Shown here: positions 23,515 to 32,394 of the stretch, piece after piece
Position numbering within the stretch: the first letter of the stretch is position 1
Layout of the letters: the number at the start of each line of letters is the position of its first letter
Assembly: GCF_001636295.1 (NCBI RefSeq)
Contig: NZ_CP014209.1
Coordinates: 2,356,001 to 2,420,000 of the forward strand
Length of the DNA stretch: 64,000 nucleotides
Direction: 5' to 3'
Origin: Isoptericola dokdonensis DS-3
GTDB taxonomy: Bacteria > Actinomycetota > Actinomycetes > Actinomycetales > Cellulomonadaceae
The notes under the pieces: model-generated
What the model saw: only the letters and a program-made list of their open reading frames with translations
What the model was told of the DNA's origin: nothing
Databases searched by the model: none
Program-made: the position numbers and the translations under genes

Positions 23515-24606
23515 GTGCAGGTCCTGGTCACGGGCGGGGCCGGCTACGTGGGGTCGCACGTCGTGCTGGCCATGCTGGCGGCCGGCCACGACGTGCACGT
23601 CGTCGAGGACTTCACGCGCGGCTCCCCGGCAGCGATCCACCGGGCCGAGCAGCTCGCGGGGCGGCAGGTCACGGTCCACGCCGCGGACGTCGCGGACATC
23701 GACACCACCGAACGGATCTTCGCCGGCACCCCCTTCGACGCGGTGGTGCACCTCGCCGGCCTGCACCGGTCCGGGACGGCCCCGAGCCGGGTGCTCGACC
23801 TCTACGAGACCAACCAGGCGACCACGTTCACCCTGCTGCGCTGCATGGCCTGGTACGGGGTGACGCGGTTCGTCCTGTCGTCCACCGCCGACGTCTACGG
23901 TCCCGCACGAGGTGACGGCACCCTGGGGGTCGACTCCGTGCGGGTGCCCCGCACCCCGCTGGGCCGCAGCCTGCTCGGCAACGAGCACCTGCTCCACGAC
24001 CTCGTGGAGAGCGGTGCCGGGCTGCGCGCCGCCGTCCTGCGCCGCTTCGCGACGGGGGGCGCCCACCCGTCGGGCCGCCTCGGTCAGGCGGCCGCCCGGT
24101 CGACGACGTCGCTGCTGCCCCGGCTGACGCAGGTCGCGACCGGACGCCGGGAGGTGCTCGAGGTGCCCGGGGCGGGCCGGGCGACGCACGACGGCACGCC
24201 CGTGCGGGACGTCGTCCACGTGGCCGACGTCGCCGACGCCTACGTCGCCGCGCTCGGCGCCCTGGACGGCTCGCCAGGGGTCCGCACCTGGAACGTCGGC
24301 ACCGGCCGGGGCAGCAGCGTGCTCGACGTGCTCCGCACCTTCGAGGAGGTGACGGGCCGCACCGTGCCCCACCGGGTCGTCGAGCCCGCCGACCGGGTGC
24401 GGGACAGCGTCGTCGCCGACGTCGACGGGACCGTCGCGGACCTCGGCTGGACGCCCCGCCGCGGGCTGGCCGACGTCTGCCGCGACCACTGGCGGTGGGC
24501 GCAGGACAACCCGGACGGGTACCCGGAAACGCTGGTGCCGGAGCCGCCGTGGCGCGGGGGCGTCGGCCACCGGCTGCGCGTGCTGTCCTCGCTCGCCCCG
24601 TCGTGA
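23515..24606 (+). CDS. GalE-like NAD-dependent epimerase fold with lost catalytic dyad
   Basis: 363 residues, GTG start giving the classic Rossmann N-terminus QVLVTGGAGYVGSH (GxxGxxG at 7-13). Other extended-SDR blocks are VVHLAGLHRS, NQATTFTLLRCM, SSTADVYGP (Ser/Thr 122-124), RDVVHVADVADAYVAAL and NVGTGRGSSVLDV. The active-site region that is normally PYxxSK reads TPLGRSLLGNE: the catalytic Tyr position is L149 and the Lys position L153. A standard 4-epimerase mechanism is therefore unlikely; a binding, regulatory or altered enzyme is inferred. The length is normal for GalE plus about 30 C-terminal residues. No adjacent sugar genes. Confidence 0.8.
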   Translation: MQVLVTGGAGYVGSHVVLAMLAAGHDVHVVEDFTRGSPAAIHRAEQLAGRQVTVHAADVADIDTTERIFAGTPFDAVVHLAGLHRSGTAPSRVLDLYETNQATTFTLLRCMAWYGVTRFVLSSTADVYGPARGDGTLGVDSVRVPRTPLGRSLLGNEHLLHDLVESGAGLRAAVLRRFATGGAHPSGRLGQAAARSTTSLLPRLTQVATGRREVLEVPGAGRATHDGTPVRDVVHVADVADAYVAALGALDGSPGVRTWNVGTGRGSSVLDVLRTFEEVTGRTVPHRVVEPADRVRDSVVADVDGTVADLGWTPRRGLADVCRDHWRWAQDNPDGYPETLVPEPPWRGGVGHRLRVLSSLAPS

Positions 24607-24610
24607 GGCG

Positions 24611-25594
24611 TCAGACCTTCGTGTCGCGGTAGTAGCGCAGCGCTCCCGCGTGGAGGTCCACCGGGGTGGTGTAGACGGAGCGGGTACGGTCGAGCAGCGC
24701 CGCCGACGGCACCTGCCCGGCCAGGGTCGCGCGGTGGGCGAACAGGGTCGCGACCAGCCCGTACGCGGCGTCCTCGGACATGCCGCCGGGCACCACCAGC
24801 ACGTTCGGCACGGCGAGCGTCTCGACGTCCGCCGCGGACCCGTACACGCCCTCGGGCACGACGCCGTGGCGGTAGCCGTCACCGTGCTGCACGCGCAGCT
24901 GGTCGACGACGCCCTCCAGCGGGACGAGACGCAGCGGCACCTCCTGCGACAGCTCGACGAGGCCGGGCGTGCGCAGGCCGCCCGACCAGAAGAACGCGTC
25001 GATCGTCCCGGCGCGCAGCGCGTCGATCGACTCGGTGATCCCCAGCTCGGAGACCTGGAGGTCGGCGGCGTCGACACCCGACGCCGCGAGGACCCGCTCG
25101 GTGATGAGCGCGGTGCCGGAGCGCGGCGCGCCGGTGGACACCCGCAGCCCGCGCAGGTCGGCGATCTCCTCGACGTCGGAGCCGGCTGGCACCACGAGGT
25201 GCCCGAAGTCGTCGTAGACGCGGGCGAGGGCCTGCACGTCGACCGGTGCGTCGAAGTCCCCGCGGCCCGCCACGGCGTCCTCCAGCGCGTCCGCCGCGGT
25301 GAACGCGACGTCGGCGGCGCCGTCGTCGAGCAGGTGCAGGTTGTCGACCGACCCGCCCGTCTCGAGGACCTCGACGTCGATCCCGTACCGGTCCTCCAGG
25401 ACCTCCGCGAGCGCCTGGCCGTAGCCGTAGTAGATGCCGGTGGTGCCGCCCGTGGCGATGGTCAGCTCGTCCGGGAGGTCGGCGGCCCACGAGTCCTGGC
25501 CGCCCGAGCAGCCGGCCAGGGCGGCGGCCGTGAGCGCGAGCGACGCGCAGGCGGCCACGGCACGTCGGACGTGGCGTCCGGTCGGGGTCGTCAT
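24611..25594 (-). CDS. TAXI-family TRAP-type solute-binding lipoprotein
   Basis: 327 residues. Signal peptide with lipobox ALAGC (C29). The mature part starts ELTIATGGTTGIYYGYGQALAEVL, the TAXI signature (T-G-G-T-x-G-x-Y-Y), and continues with LETGGSVDNLHLLDDGAADVAFT, LRGLRVSTGAPRSGTALITERVL and IDAFFWSGG. TAXI proteins bind glutamate or related carboxylates for TRAP carriers. Here no TRAP membrane subunit is present; the gene overlaps the sensor kinase gene by ATGA and lies last in a kinase operon, so it probably serves as the kinase's ligand receptor. Confidence 0.85.
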   Translation of the reverse strand: MTTPTGRHVRRAVAACASLALTAAALAGCSGGQDSWAADLPDELTIATGGTTGIYYGYGQALAEVLEDRYGIDVEVLETGGSVDNLHLLDDGAADVAFTAADALEDAVAGRGDFDAPVDVQALARVYDDFGHLVVPAGSDVEEIADLRGLRVSTGAPRSGTALITERVLAASGVDAADLQVSELGITESIDALRAGTIDAFFWSGGLRTPGLVELSQEVPLRLVPLEGVVDQLRVQHGDGYRHGVVPEGVYGSAADVETLAVPNVLVVPGGMSEDAAYGLVATLFAHRATLAGQVPSAALLDRTRSVYTTPVDLHAGALRYYRDTKV

Positions 25595-26949
25595 GCGGGG
25601 TCCTCCCAGGACGGCACGAGCAGGTGGGCACGCAGCCCGCCCCCGGCGGGCAGCTCGAGCCGCAGCCCGCCGCCGGCGGAGGCGAGCAGCTCGGACGCGA
25701 TGGCGAGCCCGAGGCCCGAACCGCGCACGGCGCTGTGCCCGGGGCTGCGCCAGAACCGGTCGGTGAGCCGGTCGAGCTGGTCGGCGGGGACCCCGGGGCC
25801 GTGGTCGCGCACGGTGATCTCGACCATCGTGCCGTCGCGGCGCACCCCGACCTCGACGCGGCTCGAGGCGGGCGAGAACTTCAGCGCGTTGTCGACGATG
25901 GTGTCGAGCGCGGAACCGAGCGCGGTCGGGTCGACCGCCCCCCACAGCACGTCCTCGGCCGCGTCGACGGCGAACTCCCGGTCGGGGTCCAGGAGGCGCC
26001 AGCCGTCGGCGTGCCCCGCCACCAGGTCGACGACGTCCACCGGCTGCACGGCCCCCATCGTGGAGCCCTCGGCGAGCAGCAGCAGCGCGTCGAGGATCTG
26101 GGCCATGCGTTCCGCCTCGGCGCGCACGTGCTCGACCTCCGCGCTGTCGTCCTGGGGCACGCTCAGCGCGAGCGCCTCGATGCGGAGCATGAGCGCGTTG
26201 AGCGGGTTGCGCAGCTCGTGGGACGCGTTGGCGACGAACTCCTGCTGACGGCGCATCAGCTGCTCGACCCGTTCGGCCATCTCGTTGAACCGTCCGACGA
26301 CCTGACGCAGCTCGGGCGGTCCCGTCGACAGCGGGATGCGCTCGTCGAGCCGACCGCTGCCCATCTGCTCCATGGCGCGGTCGACGGCGCGCACGGGGCG
26401 CAGCACCCAGCCGGCCGTCCGGTCGGCGACCAGCAGCGCCACCAGGGCCGTCACGACGCCGCCCGCGATGAGGATCGCCCACGAGTACCAGATGCCGCGG
26501 CGCACCTGCGCGGTGTCGGACGACGTGACGAGCGCCCCGACGACGTCGCCGCCGTCGAACACCGGCTCGGCCACGACGATCTCCTCGGTGTCCCACGGCC
26601 ACACGTCGTCGTGGAGCTCGGCGCGGCGCCCGGCGAGCGCGGCGGCGCGCTCGGGGACCTGCGTGACGTCGAGCCCGGCCGCGGCGACCGGGTTGCCCGC
26701 CTGGTCGACGACGGCCGCGCGCACCCCGTACAGCTCGTGGTACCGGTCGAGGTCGACCTGGACGAGGGTCGGGTCGTCGGCGAGGATCGACTGCCGCGCG
26801 GTGATGCTCAGGTACGACGCGTCGCGCAGCCGGTCCAGGAAGACCTCCTGGTGGTGCGCCCGCGTGATGCTGACGACGTAGAACATGCCGAGCAGCAGCA
26901 GGATGAGAGCGATCGGCACGTAGATCAGTGCCATCAGGCGAGCGCGCAC
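25591..26949 (-). CDS. HAMP-containing sensor histidine kinase
   Basis: 452 residues. TM1 at about 7-27, an extracytoplasmic sensor region of about 125 residues (HHQEVFLDRLRDASYLSITARQ ... EPVFDGGDVVGALVTSSD), TM2 at about 155-175, HAMP about 176-230, and the HisKA box EFVANASHELRNPLNAL with H244. The ATPase part has DNALKFSPASS (N box), DHGPGVP and GSGLGLAIASELL (G boxes). The partner regulator lies one base upstream, and a TAXI binding lipoprotein directly downstream. Confidence 0.92.
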   Translation of the reverse strand: MRARLMALIYVPIALILLLLGMFYVVSITRAHHQEVFLDRLRDASYLSITARQSILADDPTLVQVDLDRYHELYGVRAAVVDQAGNPVAAAGLDVTQVPERAAALAGRRAELHDDVWPWDTEEIVVAEPVFDGGDVVGALVTSSDTAQVRRGIWYSWAILIAGGVVTALVALLVADRTAGWVLRPVRAVDRAMEQMGSGRLDERIPLSTGPPELRQVVGRFNEMAERVEQLMRRQQEFVANASHELRNPLNALMLRIEALALSVPQDDSAEVEHVRAEAERMAQILDALLLLAEGSTMGAVQPVDVVDLVAGHADGWRLLDPDREFAVDAAEDVLWGAVDPTALGSALDTIVDNALKFSPASSRVEVGVRRDGTMVEITVRDHGPGVPADQLDRLTDRFWRSPGHSAVRGSGLGLAIASELLASAGGGLRLELPAGGGLRAHLLVPSWEDPA

Positions 26950-26950
26950 G

Positions 26951-27631
26951 TCACCGCCGACCTGCGATGCGGTACCCGACGCCCCGCACCGTCTCGACGA
27001 CGTCGGGCTCGTCGAGCTTGCGGCGCAGCGACGCGACGTGCACCTCCAGCGTGCGGCCGAGACCCTTCCAGCTCGATCCCCACACCTCGCGCAGGATCCG
27101 CTCGCGGGAGAGCGCCGTACCGCGGTGGCGCACGAGCAGCGCCAGCAGGTCGTACTCCTTGCGGGTCAGCCCGATGACGTCGCCGTCGGCCCGGCGGACC
27201 TCCCGCGCGGCGAGGTCGACGCTCAGGCCGCCGGCGTCCACGACGCCGGCGTGGGCGCGCCCGTCCCACTCGCGGGACCTCCCGCGGCGCAGGACGGCGT
27301 CGATGCGGGCCAGCACCTCGCGGATGTCGTACGGCTTGGTGACGTAGTCGTCGGCGCCGAGCTCGAGGCCGCGCACGCGCGCCTCGAGCTGGGTCCGGGC
27401 GGTGACCATGATGATCGGCGTGTCCGAGACCTTGCGGATGCGACGGCAGACCTCGAACCCGTCCATGTCCGGCAGGGCGAGGTCGAGGAGCACGAGGTCG
27501 GTGCGCGGGTTGAGCGCGTCGAGCGCGCTCGCGCCGTCGGCCGCACGGATCACCTCGTACCCGTGCTTGCCCAGGACGGAGACCAGCGCGCCGGCGACGT
27601 GCTCGTTGTCCTCCACGACCAGCAGCTGCAC
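26951..27631 (-). CDS. OmpR/PhoB-family response regulator
   Basis: 226 residues from a GTG. Receiver domain 1-115 with phospho-acceptor D50 (VLLDLALPDMDG), acidic pocket E7/D8, and K in YVTKPYD. C-terminal winged helix about 125-225 (LTRKEYDLLALLVRHRGTALSRERILREVWG ... LEVHVASLRRKL, VRGVGYRI). First gene of the regulator-kinase-TAXI operon. The -10 hexamer 7 bases before the GTG indicates a leaderless message. Confidence 0.93.
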   Translation of the reverse strand: MQLLVVEDNEHVAGALVSVLGKHGYEVIRAADGASALDALNPRTDLVLLDLALPDMDGFEVCRRIRKVSDTPIIMVTARTQLEARVRGLELGADDYVTKPYDIREVLARIDAVLRRGRSREWDGRAHAGVVDAGGLSVDLAAREVRRADGDVIGLTRKEYDLLALLVRHRGTALSRERILREVWGSSWKGLGRTLEVHVASLRRKLDEPDVVETVRGVGYRIAGRR

Positions 27632-27638
27632 AGGGACG

Positions 27639-27644
27639 AACCTA
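27639..27644 (-). promoter_or_regulatory. -10 element of the leaderless promoter of the TAXI-linked operon
   Basis: TAGGTT on the minus strand, seven bases before the GTG at 27631. Confidence 0.45.
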
Positions 27645-27694
27645 GCGGATGCGGCCCGGTGCGCGGTGGGTGAGGTCCGTCGTGCGAGCCCCGC

Positions 27695-29809
27695 TCAGGA
27701 GATCGCGTCGACGGCCCGCAGCTCCCGCAGGAGGTATGGCGCCATGGTCCGGGTGTAGGTGGTCGTCAGGTGGCTGTTGTCGCGGTACACGTTGACGCCC
27801 CCGATGACGGACGGGCAGCGCCGGTCGTCGCAGTAGTAGTCGGTGAGGTCGAGGTGGCGGCTGCCGGGGACGGCCTCGACGGTGGCGGCGAACGTGTCGG
27901 GGAACGGGAAGGCGCGCTTACGGGAGATGTCGCAGCTGGTGGCCTCGACGACGTCGAGCTTCTCGAGGCACTTCGACGGGCCGGTGCGGTGCCAGGGGTT
28001 GTCCGTCAGCCCGATGATCGGCACGCCCGCGGCGGCGACGGGACGCCAGTCGGCGGCCATCCGGTCGACCTGCTCGGAGGCGGTGCCGGAGAGCATCTTG
28101 ACGTACCCGGTGGTGACGACGGCGTCGATGCGGTCGGCGTTGTCGACGAGCCAGGGACGCAGCTGGTCCTTCCACGTCTCGCAGGTCTCGGAGCGCTGCG
28201 GGTCGTCGTAGTTCATCAGCCCCGTGGTCCACGCGCACGTCGCCTTGAGCTGCGGCGTGAGGCTGATGTGGCCCTCCTCGGCGAGCGCGATGAAGGCGGG
28301 CAGCATCGCGCGGGCGTGCGAGTCGCCGACGAGCACGAGGTGCGGGACGTCGGGGTCGTCGACGGGACCGAAGGTGCACTCCTTGAGGACGTCCTCGTCG
28401 CCCTCGACCCAGCAGGCCGGGTAGTCGGCGTAGTCGCCGCCGACGGCCTCGGGCGCGGGGACGAGCATCCCGTCCAGGTCGGGGTTGTCGCAGGGGTTCT
28501 CCGGGTCCATCGACCCGGCGCCGAAGCAGGGCGGCATGTCGGCCACGAGCCGCTCCGCGACGGCCGCCTGCTCCTGGGCACGGGCGTCGGCGACGGCCCA
28601 GCCTGCCCCGGCGACGGCGGACACCGCGAGCGCGACGACCGCGGTGATGCCGAGGGCGCGTCCGGGCCGCTGGAGGCCCCAGCGGTGCGTGAACCTCGCC
28701 GGGTCCTCGACGTACCGCTTGGTGAGGGCGGAGAGCACGACGACGCCGACGAGCAGCAGCACCCGGTCGAGCAGCCCCGCCTCCCGGCCGAGGACGAACG
28801 GCGCGAGGATGATCACGGGCCAGTGCCACAGGTACAGCGAGTACGAGATCTCCCCCGTGTACTGCACCGGGCGCCACGTCATGAGCGGTGCGGGCGACAG
28901 CGACCCGGACGGCGTGCCGGCCACGATGACGACCAGGGTCGCCACGACGGGCAGGATCGCGGCCGTGCCGGGGAACGGGGTGGCCGCGTCGTAGAGGAGC
29001 CCGCAGCCGGCGATCGCGGCGAGCCCGCCCCAGCTCAGCACCACCCGCACCCCGCCGGGCAGTGGCCGCACGCCCCGCGCGAGCAGGAGGGCGAGCAGGG
29101 CACCCGCGCCGAACTGCCAGGCGCGCGTGGTGGTGACGAAGTAGGCCGACGACGGGTTGTCGACGGTCAGCCACAGCGAGTAGGCGAACGACGACGCGGT
29201 GGCCACGCCGAGCACGACGGCGGTGGCGGCGCGCGGGGAGCGCCGCAGGCGCACGGCCAGGGCACAGGCGCCGAGGACCAGCAGCGGCCACACGAGGTAG
29301 AACTGCTCCTCGACCGACAGCGTCCAGTAGTGCTGGACCGGCGAGGGGTCGTTCTCCGCGGCGAGGTAGTCGACGGCGTCGGCGGCCAGCACCCAGTTCT
29401 CGACGTACAGGGTCGCGCCGATCGTCTCCCGGAACCACTGCTGCCACAGCGTCACGGGGACCAGCAGGAACGTCGCGACCGCCGACACGGCGATCACCAG
29501 GTAGGCGGCGGGCAGCAGACGGCGGGCACGCCGGGCCCAGAACCGGGCGAGCCGCACGCGTCCGGTCGACTCGACCTCACGGAGCAGGTGGCCGGTGATG
29601 AGGAACCCGGAGATGACGAAGAACACGTCGACGCCGACGTACCCGCCGGGCACCCGGCCGGGCCAGAAGTGGAAGAGCAGGACCAGGACGACCGCGAGGG
29701 CACGCAGCGCCTGGACCTCGAGCCGGACCGGGGTGGCGGTGGCCTGGACGGGACGCCGGGCGGCGTGGTCCTGGTCGGGCCTCTGCCCGGGGCGGAGCGT
29801 CGTGCTCAC
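27695..29809 (-). CDS. OafA-like acyltransferase with C-terminal SGNH domain
   Basis: 704 residues. Residues about 25-390 form an Acyltransferase_3 domain with about ten membrane segments; motifs LRALAVVLVLLFHFWPGRVPGGYVGVDVFFVISGFL, RFWARRARRLLPA and the lumen-side HYWTLSVEEQFYLVWPLL. Residues about 450-704 are an extracytoplasmic SGNH domain: HLVLVGDSHARAMLPAF, then DYYCDDRRCPSVIGGVNVYRDNSHLT with the C-terminal DxxH pair. This fusion O-acetylates cell-wall or surface polysaccharide. Paired cysteines suggest disulfides. Transcribed alone; the upstream 98-bp gap to the GH127 stop shows no clear site. Confidence 0.92.
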   Translation of the reverse strand: MSTTLRPGQRPDQDHAARRPVQATATPVRLEVQALRALAVVLVLLFHFWPGRVPGGYVGVDVFFVISGFLITGHLLREVESTGRVRLARFWARRARRLLPAAYLVIAVSAVATFLLVPVTLWQQWFRETIGATLYVENWVLAADAVDYLAAENDPSPVQHYWTLSVEEQFYLVWPLLVLGACALAVRLRRSPRAATAVVLGVATASSFAYSLWLTVDNPSSAYFVTTTRAWQFGAGALLALLLARGVRPLPGGVRVVLSWGGLAAIAGCGLLYDAATPFPGTAAILPVVATLVVIVAGTPSGSLSPAPLMTWRPVQYTGEISYSLYLWHWPVIILAPFVLGREAGLLDRVLLLVGVVVLSALTKRYVEDPARFTHRWGLQRPGRALGITAVVALAVSAVAGAGWAVADARAQEQAAVAERLVADMPPCFGAGSMDPENPCDNPDLDGMLVPAPEAVGGDYADYPACWVEGDEDVLKECTFGPVDDPDVPHLVLVGDSHARAMLPAFIALAEEGHISLTPQLKATCAWTTGLMNYDDPQRSETCETWKDQLRPWLVDNADRIDAVVTTGYVKMLSGTASEQVDRMAADWRPVAAAGVPIIGLTDNPWHRTGPSKCLEKLDVVEATSCDISRKRAFPFPDTFAATVEAVPGSRHLDLTDYYCDDRRCPSVIGGVNVYRDNSHLTTTYTRTMAPYLLRELRAVDAIS

Positions 29810-29907
29810 GTCGCGTGTCCGTTCGGTGGAGGGAGGTGACGGGTCATCCTACGAGAGCACGGCGCAGCACCCCCAAAGCACCTGCACAGCACCGGCGCGG
29901 CGCCACG

Positions 29908-32304
29908 TCAGGCGTCGCCGAAGGTCCGCACGCCGTGGACGCGGCACGGGACGTCGGTGGCGGGCTCGCACCGCACCTCGACGCGCCGCCCGGTGCCGGG
30001 CAGGGGCAGGTCGAACTCGACGAACCCGTCGGGGTCGGCGTGCCGGGCGTCCCCCGCGACCCGGTGCGTCACCGCACCGTCGAGCGTGACGGTGACCGGA
30101 CCGTCCTCCGGGCGGAGCGTGAGCCCGAGGGACGTCGCGCCCTCGGCGTCGAGCGTGTAGGCGAACCAGCCACCGGGCTCGGCAGCGCGGTGGGTGCGGC
30201 CGGCGAGGACGCCGACGGCCGATCTCTCGGCCCGCACCGCCTTGGCGTTCTCGAAGTTGTTGCCGTCGAACACGGTGAGCTCGTCGACGGTGGCGGCGGC
30301 CCGCCGTCGCTCCTGCGCGGCCCGGTCGGCGCGGGCCCGTGCGGCCGGGGATCCCTGCTCCTCGACGTGCAGGTAGATCGCGTACCGCTCGTCCCAGCGC
30401 AGGTGGTGCGGGGCGTAGACGAGGTCGTCGCCGTCCAGGGTGCCGTGCGGGGCGAACCTGACGGTGCCGTCGGCGGCGTCGGGAAGGCGGCGCAGCGGCG
30501 CTCCGGCGAGGTGCGCTGCGACCGGGGTCCCGGCGGGGAGGGTGAGGACGTCGCGGGCGTGCGGGTCGTGGTCGGAGATCCGCACGAGGATGCCGGTGGG
30601 CTCGCAGGCGTCGACGTCCGCCGGGCCCAGGCCTGCCGACAGCACGACGGGCCCGTACCGGAACGCCACGAACGACGGCTCGTCCCCGGTGGGGTGGGCG
30701 GTCACGCGGGCCGGGAGCCGGTAGGTGATCGTCGTGCCGGGTCGCACGTCCCGCAGGACGACGTGGCCGCCGTCGCGCTCGGGCGTGACGGCCGCACCGT
30801 CCAGGGCGAGCTCGGGCCGCGCGCACCAGTCCGGGACGCGGAGCCGCAGGGTGACACCGGTCTGGCCGGGTCGGGCGTCCGCCGCCGGTTCGAGCGCCTC
30901 GACCCGGAGCGTCACGGTGTCGGACGCCGGGAGAAGGCCCTCCTGCACGACGCGCATGCCGAGCCCGGCGGCGTCGAGCGTCGAGGGGTGGAAGCCGTCG
31001 ACCCGCACGCCCTCGGCGTCGAGGGCGTAGAGGGTCGCGCCGAGGCCGGCGAAGCTCTCCATCCCCGTGCCGGTGCAGCACCAGAACTCCGTCTCCGGTG
31101 TGTGCACGACCTTGTGGTAGCCCGGCGCCATGGCGTTGAAGTAGGTGGTCGTCCCCCGTTCGGGGTGCTGCGAGGCCAGGATGTGGTTGCGCAGCGCGAG
31201 CTCGTCGTAGTCGGCGTACCGGGACTCGCCCGTGGTCTCGTAGAGCGCGCGGGCGAGCCGGCGCATGTTGTACGTGTTGCAGGTCTCGGCGGTCTCCGCG
31301 TTGCCCCGCACCCCCTGCCGGGCGGCCCGCTCGTACAGGGTGCCGGGGGCGTGGAAGTGCTCGGCCTGGCTGTTCGCCCCCGTGACGTAGGTGTGGTCGC
31401 GCAGCACGATGTCGAAGAACTGCTCGGCGGCGGCCCGGTAGGTGGGGAGGTCCGCGCGGGCGTCGTCGGTCAGCCCTGCGGCGGTGTGCGGGTGCTCGGT
31501 GAGCACCCGGTAGCGGGCCAGGGCGCCGATGAGCTTGGGGATCGTGGTGTTGGCGTGCCGGCCGGGCAGCACGTCGCGTCCGGCCGCGAGCTCGCGGAAC
31601 AGGTCGACCTCGTCGAACGCCTCGGCGGCCTCCCGGAGGCGGAGGTCGCCGGTGACGGCGAGGAGCCGGTAGAGCGCCTCGTTCATGCCGCCGTACTCGG
31701 TCCGCAGCAGGACCTGGCGGGAGTCGAGCGCCACGACCCGACGGTGGACGGCGAGCCCGAACGCCGTCGCCACCCGCAGCGCCCGGGCGCCGGTGCGGCC
31801 GTCGACCAGCGCGTGGACGTCGAGGAGCCCGGCGAGCACCTTGTGCAGGTCGTACCAGGGCACGAGCACGTTCTCGTCGGACTCTCCCGTGCCCTGCACC
31901 TGGTCCAGGGCGGACTCGCGGAAGGCCGAGACGTAGCCCGCCGAGCCCGGGTGGGCGGCGGCGTAGGCCTCCTGGCAGCGCTCGAGGCCGAGCACCCCGG
32001 CGCGGACCTGCGCCAGCAGCGCCTGGCGGGTCGTGTCGTCGCGGCACGACGCGGCCGACGCGGCCAGCGCGGAGAGGTGGTGGCCGAGCGTGTGGCCGCG
32101 GAAGTTCACCGCGTCGCTGCGCTCCCAGCCGCCGTAACCCTCGGGCGTGGTCGGCGGGAGGCCGGCGACCCGGTAGAACTCGAACAGGAAGCGTTCCGCG
32201 TCGAGCGACAGCAGGTAGGCCCTCCCCCGGTCGGTGGCCGCGACGAGGAGGGGGTCGTCGAGGCGGACGGCGGTGGGGTGGGGGGTGCTCAGGACGGCGG
32301 CCAT
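29908..32304 (-). CDS. GH127-family beta-L-arabinofuranosidase
   Basis: 798 residues from the ATG preceded by AAGGAG. The N-terminal (alpha/alpha)6 barrel contains SDAVNFRGHTLGHHLSALA, the metal-site motif AETAETCNTYNM and the paired-cysteine motif EFWCCTGTGMES. In characterised GH127 enzymes a Glu and three Cys bind zinc at the active site, and one Cys is the nucleophile. The beta-sandwich C-terminal part follows from about 520. The C-terminal 120 residues (FDGNNFENAKAVRAERSAVGVLAGRTH ... VRTFGDA) are an additional beta domain. No signal peptide, so it acts on imported arabino-oligosaccharide. A LacI/cre-type operator precedes it. Confidence 0.88.
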   Translation of the reverse strand: MAAVLSTPHPTAVRLDDPLLVAATDRGRAYLLSLDAERFLFEFYRVAGLPPTTPEGYGGWERSDAVNFRGHTLGHHLSALAASAASCRDDTTRQALLAQVRAGVLGLERCQEAYAAAHPGSAGYVSAFRESALDQVQGTGESDENVLVPWYDLHKVLAGLLDVHALVDGRTGARALRVATAFGLAVHRRVVALDSRQVLLRTEYGGMNEALYRLLAVTGDLRLREAAEAFDEVDLFRELAAGRDVLPGRHANTTIPKLIGALARYRVLTEHPHTAAGLTDDARADLPTYRAAAEQFFDIVLRDHTYVTGANSQAEHFHAPGTLYERAARQGVRGNAETAETCNTYNMRRLARALYETTGESRYADYDELALRNHILASQHPERGTTTYFNAMAPGYHKVVHTPETEFWCCTGTGMESFAGLGATLYALDAEGVRVDGFHPSTLDAAGLGMRVVQEGLLPASDTVTLRVEALEPAADARPGQTGVTLRLRVPDWCARPELALDGAAVTPERDGGHVVLRDVRPGTTITYRLPARVTAHPTGDEPSFVAFRYGPVVLSAGLGPADVDACEPTGILVRISDHDPHARDVLTLPAGTPVAAHLAGAPLRRLPDAADGTVRFAPHGTLDGDDLVYAPHHLRWDERYAIYLHVEEQGSPAARARADRAAQERRRAAATVDELTVFDGNNFENAKAVRAERSAVGVLAGRTHRAAEPGGWFAYTLDAEGATSLGLTLRPEDGPVTVTLDGAVTHRVAGDARHADPDGFVEFDLPLPGTGRRVEVRCEPATDVPCRVHGVRTFGDA

Positions 32305-32339
32305 GGGGCTCCTTCGCGCGGGGTCGGCTCCGACTGGCA

Positions 32340-32353
32340 TGTTAACGCTCACA
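32340..32353 (-). promoter_or_regulatory. LacI-family / cre-type operator
   Basis: TGTTAACGCTCACA, 36 bp upstream of the GH127 start. It fits the cre consensus TGWNANCGNTNWCA at every position and matches TGTGAGCGCTCACA at 12 of 14. A LacI-family repressor encoded elsewhere is the expected ligand. The divergent HAD gene starts 42 bp to the other side. Confidence 0.6.
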
Positions 32354-32394
32354 CTCCGTCCGCCTTCCCTCTGTCGGCATGATGGACTGAGGGC

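Noticed and set aside
29815..32382. A plus-strand frame of about 850 codons opposite the GH127 gene.
   Set aside because: Low-complexity Val/Gly/Arg text; the minus strand carries the GH127 motifs and a proper ribosome site.
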